Source: Formicarius rufipectus (taxonomy: Eukaryota > Chordata > Aves > Passeriformes > Formicariidae). Taken from it: a DNA stretch of 64,000 bases. Below are positions 13,359-25,700 of this stretch, one piece after another. A program made the position numbers and the translations under genes. The notes below the pieces were generated by a model. That model was not told the DNA's origin. It made no database searches and worked only from the letters and a program-made list of their open reading frames with translations. The number at the start of each line of letters is the position of its first letter. The first letter of the stretch is position 1. The stretch lies in the NCBI GenBank assembly GCA_013399695.1, contig VXAU01003749.1:186105-250104 (forward strand). Reading direction: 5' to 3'.

Positions 13359-15720
13359 CAGCCTGCTCCATCCCTGGCTCTGGCCCTGTGCCCTGGATTG
13401 GCACCCTGTAAAGTTTAACATATGAAAGTTTTAACGTGACAACTTTTACAGAGCCTCCTCTCCAGCCCTTCCCTGTGCCCGTCTCCTTCAGCTCCATCCC
13501 CCGGACATCCATCGATGTCCCCTGGCCCTGGCTCAGCCCCTCTCCCTGCCGGGGGCTGCCCATGGACCTCAGCACGGCCAGCTGAGGGTGACAGAGGCCA
13601 CGGGTGAGGGCACAGCTGTCACGGGCACTTCTCTCTGCCACGTTGCCTGCAGCGCTGGAACACCGGGAAGGGCTCCAGCTTTGGCACCGGCCACCATCAC
13701 ACCCACCTGAGTCATTAGAACGGGGGAGGAAATCTGTGCCAGGACCTTCAAACTCACCCGTGTCTTTATCACGGGGTGAGGGGAAAGCGATGCCGGGCAC
13801 CATCACCCCCACCCTCGTGGAGGAACACCTGGAGGAGCAACCCCCTCCCTTCCCGGCCGTGACAACCGCTGGCACCCACCCAGCTGCTCGGCTCGGGTGG
13901 CGTGGAGTTTGTCCCCTGTGTGTGTGTCACCAGCCCTGCCTCACTTCCTCCTGTGGGACCGGTTGAACATTAACAGGGCGAGCAACAGGAGCGTTGGGGC
14001 GGAGGGAAAAGGGAGAGGCCACCCCGCACGTACCGCGGGGACCTGAGGACGGGCTCCATCCCTGGGGCACAGCCACCCCCACACCTGAGGGACACCACCC
14101 TGACACCCAGGGAGCAGCCACCTCGACATCCAAGGGATAACAATCCTGACATCCAAGGGATAACAATCCCGACATCCAAGAGACGACCACCTCAACACCC
14201 GAAGGACATCACCCTAACACCTGGGGGACAACCACCCCTACACCTGGAGGACAGACACCCCAACATCCAAGGGACAGCCGCCTCAACACCTGCAGGAATC
14301 CTCGCTTTGAGCACCTCCAGCCTCCTCCCCCTCCTCCTGCAGCCCCTGGTTTGGCAGCGAGATCTGGACCTGTCGCCAAAGGGAAATCGGAGGGAGAACC
14401 TCTCGGCGCCCAGGGATGTGATCCAGGTAACCCCTCCAGGAATTTTATTTGCTTCCCAGCAGAAGGAGCCGGAGGCTGGAGGATAAATTCACCCTTTTCC
14501 CTGCTCCTGCCCTGGCGTGGTGGCAGTGGGGCGAGCAGGGGAGTTTGGTGACTCCCATGTCCCACTCTGCCTCCTGGTATTCCGGGTGGGTGTCCCAAAG
14601 CATCCGAGCCCTGCTCTGTGCCAAGCTGGATGCAGCTGCCACTCCTCCAGGGCAGTATCATCGTCACTATGCCCTTCCCTGTGCCTTGGAAGAGGGAGGG
14701 AGGAGGCTCAGAGCAGCCCTGGCGATGTGAGTCACCCCCTGCACCTGCGGAGGAGCTGGAAAGCAGCACAAGACAAACCCCAGGCATTTAATTCATCCTC
14801 AACCAAAATATTCAGTTTCACCTGGGGATCGGGTGATGTTTCCTGGCCCTTTGAAAGGCCATTTTGGAAACAAAGTGAAACAAAACGTTACAGATCCCCC
14901 CTCTTTCCCGTCTTGCTCTGCTTCACGCTGTTTACTGATTTTGTCCGGGATTTTGGCATCAGGTTCCCTCTGGTTTATTTTCTGCCACGAAACTTTGCCC
15001 AGCTCAGGTTGCGCGGGTGCAGCTGGATTTGTGAGTGAAGGCTGCCCTGGCCAGGGGGGTTCTCTGCAGCCCTGTAAATCCTGCTTAGTGTCACAGCTTC
15101 CTGGAAAGGAACCCACCCCTGGCTTTTGTTTTTGTTTCCTGCTGCTTTGCTTGGGCTGATTCACTCCATGTGACAGATAATACTAACGCTGTGTTCGTGC
15201 CAAGAGCCATCCCAGTGACAGGGCCAGGAGAAATCCCTCCAGGCTGTGCACAGGGCAGCTGGGACTCCCCACACACACCCCAAACGTGTGAGAAGTGAGA
15301 AAAACCCCAAACCTCTCGAAAGACGCCGGGTAAAACCCAAACCAGCCTGTGAGGAAGCAGGTGAAGAAATAAACCCACAGGTCTGGCTGAAAACGTTGAT
15401 GAGCTGACAGGGCTATCCCTTGAGTTCTCAGGGTGAACTGAGAGCCTGCAAAAGGGGAAGGAGCGGAGCAGGATGTCAGCTGAGCTGGTCGGGTCAGGAT
15501 GCTGCAGGGAAGGCACAGAGATCCCTCGCTGAAAGCAGCGCCAAGCAGGGAATGGAGCTGTGGCATTGGCCGGGGCGGCAGCTGAGCAGGAAACTCGGCG
15601 TGTCTCTGCGGTGACACGAATTTTACCCATCGCACAATGTGCTGCCACAGAGAACACCCCTGAAATCAGAGAGAAGAAAAGACAAGGAATGTGGTCTGGC
15701 CACAAACCCACATCTTCTGT
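13359..15720. other. GC-rich block with CpGs, no gene recognised
   Basis: Markedly richer in G+C and CpG than its surroundings. It contains a 23-bp minisatellite at 14081-14303. Minus-strand frames of 179-206 codons (13336-13875, 14209-14787, 15091-15711) resemble no family I recognise and are expected in GC-rich DNA. It could be a CpG island of an unannotated promoter, but the sequence gives no direct proof. Confidence 0.45.
14081..14303. repeat. 23-bp minisatellite, about 10 diverged units
   Basis: Units of 22-23 bp of the form ACATCCAAGGGATAACAATC. The register is clear at 14125, 14148, 14171 and 14194. Outer units are more diverged (ACACCTG.GGGACA.CCACCC). Confidence 0.85.
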
Positions 15721-16715
15721 CCCGTGACTTCTTTCATGGAGTCAAGCTTCAGTTTCCCAGTAGGGGAAGTTTGTGACCCAAGCAGAGCAGTCGAACTCCC
15801 ACATGTTTTGAGAGGGAGGAGAACAATATCTCACAAGTGAATCACAAACACGGAAAAGCAGAAAATGCAGGAGTAAGGTGGTGCCTCACACCCAGGCTCT
15901 GTATGTTATCTCTGACCACAGTGGAGAGCTGGTGGGAGTCTGTTTTGGCATATAAGAGGCACTCTAAGGATCAGAGAAGTAACTGTGGGGACACTTTGCA
16001 CTGTCAGCCTTTCTGAGTGCTCAGTCTGGGGAGCTGGGAGGAGATTTCACATTTCTCCTCCTTGCCCCAGGGCAGGTGAGGTGGAGAGGCCAGAGTGGCA
16101 AGAGCTGCTCCTCCTGGCTGGGATGGCCCCCATGTGACAGGACTGCCACAGCAATGATGACACCAAGCTCTCCTTGGAAAGGTATGACTAGGAATCTTAG
16201 TTTTGGAGTAAAGCACAGAAAATAAATCAAAACAATCCTTTTGGGTGCAGCAGCGCGTTTGGATGTAGTCCCACTTCCTCTCCCAAGGAATGCCTGGCAC
16301 AGGAAGCATCAGTTTCCTGATGGGCAGCTCAGAGAGTTATTTTTTCCCAGGTGCTCATGATTAACATTGATGAAGAAGCTGGAGCTCCCCTGACCCAGTC
16401 AGTTCTGTTGTAATAGCCAGGAGGGACTAAAGGCACAAGAGATGTGAGGTCTGGAGGAGGAGGTTTCTCCACTGAAGAAAGTTCCTCTGTGTCTTTTGAA
16501 ACAGTTATTTGAGAAAAGATCCTGCCCTCCTTCCAAACCTTCCCTCATTTGATCTTTTCTCCTTGTTGGTGCTGCAGGTCACACCGAGTCACCTTCGGCA
16601 CAGGACACAAAACTTGTTCCCGACTTCCTTGATAAGTCCAGTCCTTCAGCTTCTCCTCAAGTATGCACTGACTGCTGGTGGCTCTCTGCCTCAGGGGCCA
16701 GGAGAGAATGCTCCA
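15721..16715. other. Region upstream of the IGSF5 start codon
   Basis: Any IGSF5 promoter and 5' UTR should lie here or further upstream. A TATA-like motif is at 15951. No CpG island directly abuts the start codon. Confidence 0.4.
15951..15958 (+). promoter_or_regulatory. Possible TATA box upstream of IGSF5
   Basis: TATAAGAG lies 765 bp before the IGSF5 start codon and about 40 bp after a GATA-like TTATCT. It is a chance-level motif on its own and would need an untranslated leader exon. Weak. Confidence 0.15.
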
Positions 16716-16773
16716 ATGGAGAGGCTCCAGAAATCCATTTTGCTTCCTCTCATCTTCACTGCCTCGCTGCCAG
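16716..16773 (+). CDS. IGSF5: IGSF5 exon 1: start codon and signal peptide
   Basis: The ATG at 16716-16718 (G at +4) opens 19 codons, starting MERLQKSILLPLIF: a polar, basic start followed by a leucine-rich core, then a small-residue region. This is a typical secretory signal peptide. The exon closes at CCAG|GTAGGA after the first base of codon 20, and that phase 1 end fits the phase 1 start of the exon at 23741, making codon 20 GGT (Gly). Mammalian IGSF5 has an equivalent short leader exon. The reading frame stays open for about 200 nt upstream, but the family and the hydrophobic profile favour 16716 as start. The 5' end of the exon is not visible; CTCTGCCTCAG ending at 16694 is one possible acceptor if a leader exon lies further upstream. 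Confidence 0.8.
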
Positions 16774-19700
16774 GTAGGACACGACCGTAGCCCCTGAAAT
16801 GACCCACCACGGGCTGAATATGGGAACTAAATGTAAAGCCTTGGAATTGGCTGTTCCTGGAGAGATCAGAGTGGCCAGCGAGTCCCTGAGTGGGGTTGGT
16901 TAAACTCTGGGAAATGCTTAAGTCTGCATTTTAAGCAGGAATGATCTGATGACTCAGGGTGGGGCTCAGTGTGCGGGTCTGAGTCCTGTGGGGTGGGGAG
17001 GAGATGGGGAGGTTGCCCTCTTTCACTTCCAGTTTCTTCCTCTCCTTGTATTTCTCTTCCTCCTGTTTTGCTTTGTTTTGTTTTGGGTTGGTTTGTTTTT
17101 TTTTTTTTCCCCCTGCTTTTGAGGAGGCATCTGTTGAAAACTCAGTATCAGCAGCTTGTTTTGACTCCCAGAAATGTGTGCAAATTGCCCTGTTGCTGGT
17201 TTACCATCAATTCACATTTCAGGTGCCCGAGTTTCAAAGCGGATTCAGATTAAAAGTGTCTTGGTGCAAAAGTTTAAAGGAGAAGGGAATGCAAAGTGAC
17301 TAGTGGGGTGATAGAGACAAGGCTGATGTTTTTTTTTAATGATAGTCTAGCTGAGGTTTTAACGGGCTCTGACAGGAGGGCACTGCAGTGGGATGAGAGG
17401 GAAGGTATTGCCTTGGCTTAATAATTGGTGAAAGTAAACACAATGTGGGAATAAACACTGAGTTTCCCAAGCAGACTGCGATTCCCACAGAGATGTGTGG
17501 TGTTCAACAAGCTCTCAACCAACCTGGTGCAGAGAGGGAACTGAGAGGTGGCAGGTGCAGCAGAACTCCTTAGTGCAGCCAAATGCAAAAAGAGACTGGG
17601 AAGATTTGCCAGAAAATGTCATGATGCTAAGGAAGTAATAAAGGCTCAGAAAGCATTCAATGCAAAGCATCACTGAACTGAGATGTCCAGTGGGGGAAAA
17701 GAGTAAAAATCTTGAAAAGAGAGTAAGTTTCTATAAAAGACAAACAAAAAATTAAATTCACTGCTGAGTGTCTTCAGAAAGGTAAATAAAAAGAAATCTG
17801 GCACTATATAAATCCACAGGAAGTTTGTATCTTGGGTGCTAGATATTTTGTTAACCCTCACATTTCAAAAGGACATATTAGATCTGAGGAAGGTATAAAG
17901 TGAGACAGAGGTGTCAAAGGTATGAAATCATAGAATCGTAGGATGGTTTGCATTGGAAGATCTTGGAACAAGGTGACCTTTAAGGTCCCTTCCAACCTAC
18001 CTGCCATGGGCAGGGACACCTTCCACTAGACCAGGTTGCTCAGGGCTCCATCCAAGCTGATCTTGAACAGTTCCAGGGATGGGGCATCCACAACTTCTCT
18101 GAGCAGAGAGAAGAGGATGAGGAGGCCTTCATTAGACTGGGATATTTTTCTGCTTTTGAAAATGAATAAATGGTAAAAATGTATTAAAAGAATTAATTAT
18201 AAGGAAGTGAATGGTGAAATGGTTATTTGCGATTTTTCATAAGAAGAAGAATTAGTGGCAGCCAGTGAAAGTATCAGAAAGAAGATTTAAGGTGAACCAA
18301 AGAATATGCTTTTCCTCACAGTGTGTAATTAAATAGTAAAACTCATGGTCGCTGAGTATGGGGGATAGCAAATTGCAAATGGGCTGAGAAAAGTTAGAAA
18401 CAAATCTCACAGAGTGTGGAGCCATGGGTGCAGATGCCATTACTGGCTCAGGAAGTCCCTAAATCTCTTATTTTTGGGCACTGGGAAGTTGTAACAGGAA
18501 CAGCTGTCAACCAGTGAGTAAGAGAAGAGAGGGGAAGACACTCCTGGGGGCTGTGGAAAGGTTTGTGTGCAGGTGGGTGGAAATATGTGTTGCTGAGTAT
18601 CAGGAGTCTGGTATTACTTGACAGAAACATCCTGTAAGCATTTAAAATCCTTGTTAACAGAAGTGAACAAGCTGGTCCTCCTCTGCAGGCTTTGACAAGC
18701 TCTAACCTACTTTGGTTTTCAAAAAGCTCAGCTGCAGGGCTGTTGGGTTTGGGAATAAACTTGAGCTGTTTGTTTATTTGGTTATTTTACTGAAGAGTTT
18801 ATTGCAGAGCTGGAGCTGGAGCAGTGGGCCAGTGATGAGGCAGAGGAGGCAGAAGGCAAAGGAGGGGGTGAGCAGGAGCCTAAAGAAAAAGTGAAAAGAA
18901 AAAGGAACTTAAAACTGACCGGAAGGAAAAGATACAGAAATTTAAACAGAAAGAGCAGAGAGGGAAGGGGTGAAGAGAGAGACTGGACACAAAAACTGAA
19001 GGATAAAAGGCTGTGTTTGTGGAAGGGCAATATGGGTGTAGAGGGGGAGATTATTTTGAAATACGATAATGAGGCTGAAAAAAAAAGAATAATTATGGCA
19101 AAGGGATAAGCCCATCCTGTCCTTCACTGCACTGCCTCCAAATAGGTCACTTATAAAAGAGGGAAGACAGAGTGGGCAGAGCAGAGGAGGGAAGGAGGAG
19201 AAGGCAGCCACGTCTCAATGCCCTTGTTGTTGGAACTTCAGCATGAAAAAGGGGTCCTTTAGAGGCAGTTCAAGCGTGGAAGGAAAAACGTTGTTGGCGA
19301 AGGGAAAGGACTGCTCTTTGGCAAATGAGGTTCCCCCAGTACAGCTCATCCAGGGAACAAGATGCATTTTCCTTTCTCCAAAACCTGCAGTGATGTGCCA
19401 GTGAATTTGTGTGACAGATGAGGGAACAAACAGCTCATAAAGGGGCTGGTCTTTGCTCTGGGTGCTGTTGGGAAGGGCTGAGCAACTGGGACAATGTAAG
19501 TGCTTCGTCTAAGCAGATTCTCAGCACTGGCAACTGTCCTATAAGCAGTTACTGATGTGCCTCAAAGAAGGTGTCCTCACTTGGCTTTGCTCTTCAAAAG
19601 TCAAGGGGTAATCATGAAGACAGCCTAATGTTCCCTTGCTGCTGAGATGGTGTTTGCCTGGGTGGGATGTCTTACTGGTGCGTGGGGAACCAGATGTTGA

Positions 19701-22700
19701 AACAGCTGTGAAGAGCTGAACATGTAATTGCTGTAAAGTGCAATGAAAATCTAGCTCGGGGCCTTAATTTGTTTAAAAGCAACCATCTGCAAAGTATTTT
19801 TAAAGCTGGATGCAAATGAAACCAGCACTGAAATGTTCTCCTTGGTGCAAGAAGCGAGGTCCAGCACAAGGACTGACAGAACTGGGTTTAGATCCTTTTT
19901 CTGTCATGAACTTCCTCTTTGACCTCGACACAAGGGACTTTATCAGTGTTTGTGTGGGGGGTTGGACAGTGGAACACACTGTTGGTTCAGGGCTCCACGT
20001 GCTGCTGCAGGATAAACAATAAAAGCAAGAAGATAAAGAGGCAAAGGTACAATCTCTGACAATGTTTAGGGGGCAGGTGGAGAAGGCTCATGAAAGTCCT
20101 TTATTGCCTGTGCTGGGGCTTTACTGAGGTCTAAATGGAGGCAAGGTTGAGCTGTGTCCCACTCCTCACTCCCTGTGCTTTCCATAGGATCCCCATGCAG
20201 GGCTTATGGACCTGTTCCCTAATGGACAGCAATCAGGGAAAGACCATCTATTGCTCCAGCAGATGTGGTTGGTGGAAGAAGATGTAGATCCTACCACAGC
20301 CACGGACTGATAAAAAATAATTGCATTAGATAAATGAAGGCATAACTCCTATACACCTGCCTGTAGTGCCCAAAATGTCTGAAGAAATCAAAAGCAGTAT
20401 TGACCATGTATTTTTAGAGCAAATGATCACTGATTATTCCTGTTTAGAGATAAGTGTCAAGGCTATAATGGAACTCACAGGCATGATCTCATGGCAAATG
20501 ATTAATTAACAGCAAGCATTGTCCTGACAGTCACATCCTTTGTTTGGGGCCAAAGCAAATCATGGCTCCTTTAAAAAGCAACGGATGGAAATTAATTCCA
20601 AATGCACAGAGATCAGTTTGCATGGAGAGGAGCAGAGTGGAAAAGAGCTGCAGCTCCTGTTTCAGGAGCAACAAGGGAATTCTGGTGTTACCTCGAAGAA
20701 GGTTCACTCATGGCTGTGTCTGTCATCGTGGTAGCTCTTTATGTCCACTTCAATCGACCAAGAACACTTCAAATTGTAAAAAAAATAACAAACTCAGCAC
20801 ATGAACATGTTACAGACACTGCAGAGGTCCAGGGAATAGTATTGTGAAGGCTGGCTACAGTATAAGTCAAGGACAAATAGTTCAAAGACATGTCGGAGCT
20901 TAGGAGAGTGTCTCACCCCTGGGAATATAAGGTATGAATATAAATCAGGAGAACTGGATGTTGAATATCAAGGAGGAGGGACTTACTACATGGCCAAGGG
21001 TCTCACTGGAATGAACTTCATCAGTGCCTGTTCATTAGAAAACTCAGAGCTCTGTAAAAGGTGCCATCCACAGACATGCGGCCAATTCCTGAAATTCAGA
21101 AAGTGACAAATAGAAAAGAGAGGAAATGGCTTTTAATAATTTTGACTGCTTGCAAAGCAATGTTTTCACATATGTATGTAGATTTGATTGCCGAGTTCAT
21201 CTTCAAGCTGTCTCATGTTTTAAGGCATTTCAGTTCAGCTTTACAGGTTTGAAGAAAGCTTTGAATAAATGCTCCTGGAAAAAAAAATGAACCATGGAAG
21301 TTGGACAGAGATATGTTTTACTGTATCTTATCTGGCTTTATTAACTATCAGCATAGGTAGTTTGCTTTTCATTTAATGTTTTGTCCCTCACAGACAGATA
21401 TCCTTTGGAGATGGAGGTGCATGGCAGAGGTTACACAACCCAGGAAGGTGGAAAATTATTGTAAAGCTTTTTGCAAATATGAGAGAACTCAGAGTCAATC
21501 ATACAAAGAACCAGAGAGAGCTGGGTTTGCATAATCCTGCAAAACAAAGAGGTCTGTAAATACATGAAGTGCGTGGGAGGAAAGAGAGGATCTATTTATA
21601 CTAAAGGACAATTCTTGGCACAAACCTGGTTTCCTATACCCTGCTTTGGTTAGATATACCCTGCTTTGGTTAGATATACCCTGCTTTGGTTAGATATACC
21701 CTGCCTGGGCTAAATGTGGGCTGGGAATTATGAAACGGTCTTCACAATGGAGCAGTGAGTGAGATTACAGACCCCATGCCCAGGGTGCTGGTTGCAGTGT
21801 CATAACTGAGACTGGGCTCTGGCTCCGCTTACACAACCATCAAACATCTCTGCTGTGTGGAACAATACAGCATGTTCTCCCCTACTCATGTCACCTGTGC
21901 ACTAAATGGAAATAATTTATAGCTAGTCCATTAAGGAATAAACTACCCAAAGTGTGCAAAACCTTTAAAAATTACCTCATTGTCCTGAATATCCTTTGCA
22001 AGGGAGTCATGACCTTTTCAGACTTCCTTTCTCCTGGAAAATAATTGAGCAGTTATTCTCAGGCCAAATTTGCAGGCACGAGGTTCTAATTAGACTGCCA
22101 TGGACTACAGTCCCTAATTGCTGTCGTTGTGCAGAGCACAGATGGAATCATTAGGGTGCCAGTGGCACCCCTGGTGTGTCCTCAGCAGGAATGTGTCCCA
22201 GGAAGTGATGGGAATGTAGAACTCCTTGGGAGGACTGCAGGTCTGCAGGGAGCTTGTGAAATGCCCATCCTTGGAGAGACCCAAAACTTGACTGGATGAG
22301 GCTCTGTGTGACAATGCAGTTATCTCTGTGTGGAGCAGAGGGCTGGGCTGGAGACTTCCTCAGGCCCCATCAAAGAGCATCTCCCTCACAGTGAAGGGCA
22401 GGTGAGCACGAGGCCAAAAAGGAGCAGACCCGAGCGTGGAGGGAGGTGAAGATCCAAAGGGATGTGGGAAGAGGAAGGGCTGTGTGTGGTGGGATATGGG
22501 CAGACCGATGCTTGGAGAGTTCTCCACCTGAAACTGCCCCAAGGAATTCCAGGGACTGGAGCCTCAGCTGCTGCTTTGGAAAAGAAGGTGTCTGCCTTCA
22601 TCCCTTCTTCTTCCCTCAGTTTCTGCTCAGCAGGAGCAGATGCTTCTGCCTTCCCACACGCAGGGAATCCTCCGTCTGCCTGGGCAGCAGCTGCACCTTC

Positions 22701-25700
22701 ACTCCTCTGAGGGCAGTGGGAGGCGCGGGGCCCACTGAGGGGAAATGGAAAACAAGGTGCCTTTGCTAGAAAAGGAGCTTTCAGGGCTGAAAAACGGTAG
22801 CTAAAACTCATATTGCCTTTTAAGGAATTAGAACTGATGAGTTACAGCAACACTGGTTAACAGAAAGCCTGAGAAGGTGGGTCGGTATGGACGTGGTGCA
22901 TGCATGAAGAAAAGGGGAAAGAGCATAGAAGGACATATGTGGGACTCGAAAAACTCAGTGGCAACCCAAGATATGGAAAAGGGAGCAGTTAATTATTTAA
23001 AGTCTAGAGCACTTGTGTATCTTCCTGTTTAAAAGTGGAACTTTTTTTCTTCCAGCAAAATGGTGATCAGGGAATTGCTGAAGAGAGAAAAGGGATTTTG
23101 GAGAGGGAGGAGGAGAGAGAAAAAATGATTTTTTTTTTTTTTTTTTTAAAAACCCACATAATCTAAGCCAAAACTGAGAGGTTAGACTGCACATCTCTGT
23201 GGGACTCGAAAATATCTTAGTTTCAAGAAGCCTGTCTGGAAAGTCAGAGACCTTGGAAAAGTGTTGGGAGAATGTTGAAGGAACCTCCCTGGCTAATAAG
23301 ACTCAAGTCTGCAGACATCTACTGCTTCAAGCTGCCTGCATTTGACAAGATTTGTGGGTTTCTGTGTATTCATTAGGCCAGATAGAAACTTCCCTTATCA
23401 ATCCCTTTGTTCCTTCTGTCTCGTGTTCATTAAATATAAACTGGCCTCACATTCTTGAATACTCTTCATAGCAACCATAATGCATTCTCTTAGTTGTAAT
23501 GTCTCCTCCCATGTTTAGCATAAAGCCAGCCCCTGAGATGAATATTTAATCGTTGAACCTATATATTGTATTTTGTAAACTTCAATAAATGTTCCTGTTT
23601 GACCTCCCACAAACAGGGACCGTGTTGACCGCTCCACATCTCCATCTCAGAACTGGTTAAGACCCTTCAAACTATACAACCACCTTTGATGCTGTGCAGG
23701 CATTTACAGGCTGGGTGGTTTTTTTTTTGTCTTCTTTCAGGTCTTGGCTTTTGTTACTCTATTACCAGAGGCCCTGCCAATGCCACAGTCCTCGCTGGCT
23801 CTCAGGCCCGCTTCAACTGCACCGTGTCGGCAGGATGGGAGATCCTCATCTGGCTGTCCAAGGGCAATCCTGTCCTCACTGTCCTCAGTTCCCAGGGACC
23901 TATTGAAACGACAGAGCGCTTCACCTCCCGCAATTACAGCAGTGGAGGAGAGTTCACCTCGGAGCTCCTCATCCACAACACCCAGCCGAGCGACGCCGGC
24001 AGGATCGAGTGCAGCATCCAGAAGCCCAGTGAGAACAACTTCGCCTTCCTCTCTGTCCAAGGTGTGTAGAGCCACCAACACAAAGGTGATTTGAAGGAAT
24101 CTCTGGGGAATCACTCAGGTTATCCCTGGGAAGAGGTACAATGCTCTCATTTCCCTTCCTTTGCCTCCCATCCTCCTTGTCTCAATGGCACTGTCAAAGA
24201 AGGTTTAGAGTCACACAGTGCCAATGACAAAGGTGATAATTGCCCCTGTTGTTTCCTGTTGCATCTCTTGTAGGGCAGCAGAACCCAACCACCAGGCACC
24301 ACCCAGTTGTCAAAGAGCTGCTTTGTGCAGTGATAGCATCTCATCACGTACCCATAAACCTGTGCTTATAGGACCTGAACATATTTAAAACTTAGAGAGA
24401 AACACTGTTATTTCATTATATTGTCTTTCAGGTGGAAATATGTCAGGATGGCTAAAAAGTACAATTTCCTGTTTTTTATTGGAAAGGCCCTGAAAGCTGA
24501 GGCTTGTTCTTTGGATATGCTGAACAGTGTGCCCATCCAGTTGCAATTCTATCATGCAAATGGCATATCTGTGTTAATAATGATTGTTTTCCACTTTGTA
24601 TCTCAAGGCATAGCTATTTCTGGGTAGCAAGATAAGATTTAAAACTACCAGCAGGAAAGCAAAGCAGCAAAATATTCTGAAGGAACAAAACATCTTTTCC
24701 CTCCTACAGTTAATGGATCTTTATTCATCAAAAATAGCACCTTAACAGTAAAAGAGAACAAAACAATTGAAATTGTTTGCGAAGCCTTAGGATGGGCTCC
24801 AGCTCCAGACATTTCCTGGATGACAAATGACTCTTTCATTGATAAGTCAAGGTATGTTAACCAGCAAAGTCAAGGATCTAATGGCCTCCACAATGTTCTG
24901 AGCATCCTGACTGTGACTCCAACAGCCACTGAGGTTCTGACTTGTTTAGCTGACATAGAAGCACTCCCAGAACCTCAGAATGCAACTGTAACTCTTATTT
25001 TTGACGACTCCACTGCAGGTAAGATAATGTTTGTTGTACTTTGCCTGTGCTGTACTGCCTGTGCTCAGAGCTATGTGTTTTGTTCTACTTTGTATTATTT
25101 TGAGAAGCTCTTTTATTTGCAAATGAAACACCAAGAGATGTGAAAAGGTGATAGAATCAAGACCCAGTAGTCAAAATCTGATATATAGGTAGGGTTAAAT
25201 GCACTGGTACAAGTCTAGTGAACCACAAAGTCCAGTGTAGGATTGAGCAAGACAGACAAAGCAGTACATCTGGATTCACTGCTAGGAAAACCAGCCTTTG
25301 CTCCTTGACCAAGAAAACATCTGCTGAATTTAGATCTTAAATACCCTTGATTAGACCACACCTGCCATATTTTCTTAGACCTCATTTACTCCAAGTCAAG
25401 CCCTCAGGTGAAATTGTTCTCCATAATATTCAACACCAGTTTGACCACTGAGCTGGAAAAAAACCCTCCCAGTTTCTGCAAACAACCCAGAATAAATTCT
25501 GCACTCGCCCTTTGGGTGCAAATGGAATCCATACAAGCAGTGACCAGAGATCATCTCATTCCAACCCCCTGCCATGGGCAGGAACACCTCCCACTAGACC
25601 AGGTCACTCACAGCCCCATCCAGCCTTGTCTTGAACACTTCTGGGAATAGGGAATATTCATGGATCTTATCCCAAAGTCTACTCGGATTAGAAAGCCATT

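Larger units (their letters stand above)
16774..23740 (+). other. IGSF5: IGSF5 intron 1 (6,967 bp)
   Basis: It runs from GTAGGA to a T-rich tract ending TTCTTTCAG. It contains a CR1 fragment (17926-18107), a purine-rich stretch (about 18800-19000), a 20-bp tandem repeat (21635-21714) and a solo LTR (23198-23636) close to its 3' end. No other exon is recognised in it. Confidence 0.75.

Noticed and set aside
13336..15711. Minus-strand frames of 179, 192 and 206 codons
   Set aside because: They sit in a GC-rich block partly made of minisatellite, with no recognisable domain or splice structure.
18745..19109. Open, Lys/Glu-rich stretch in IGSF5 intron 1
   Set aside because: It is purine-rich DNA, in which stop codons are rare by composition. 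No good start, no splice context and no recognised family.
23689..23740. ATG and hydrophobic codons directly before IGSF5 exon 2 as the true signal peptide
   Set aside because: The codons are the pyrimidine tract and branch region of a strong acceptor, and a separate leader exon with matching phase exists at 16716. Kept only as a possible LTR-driven alternative.
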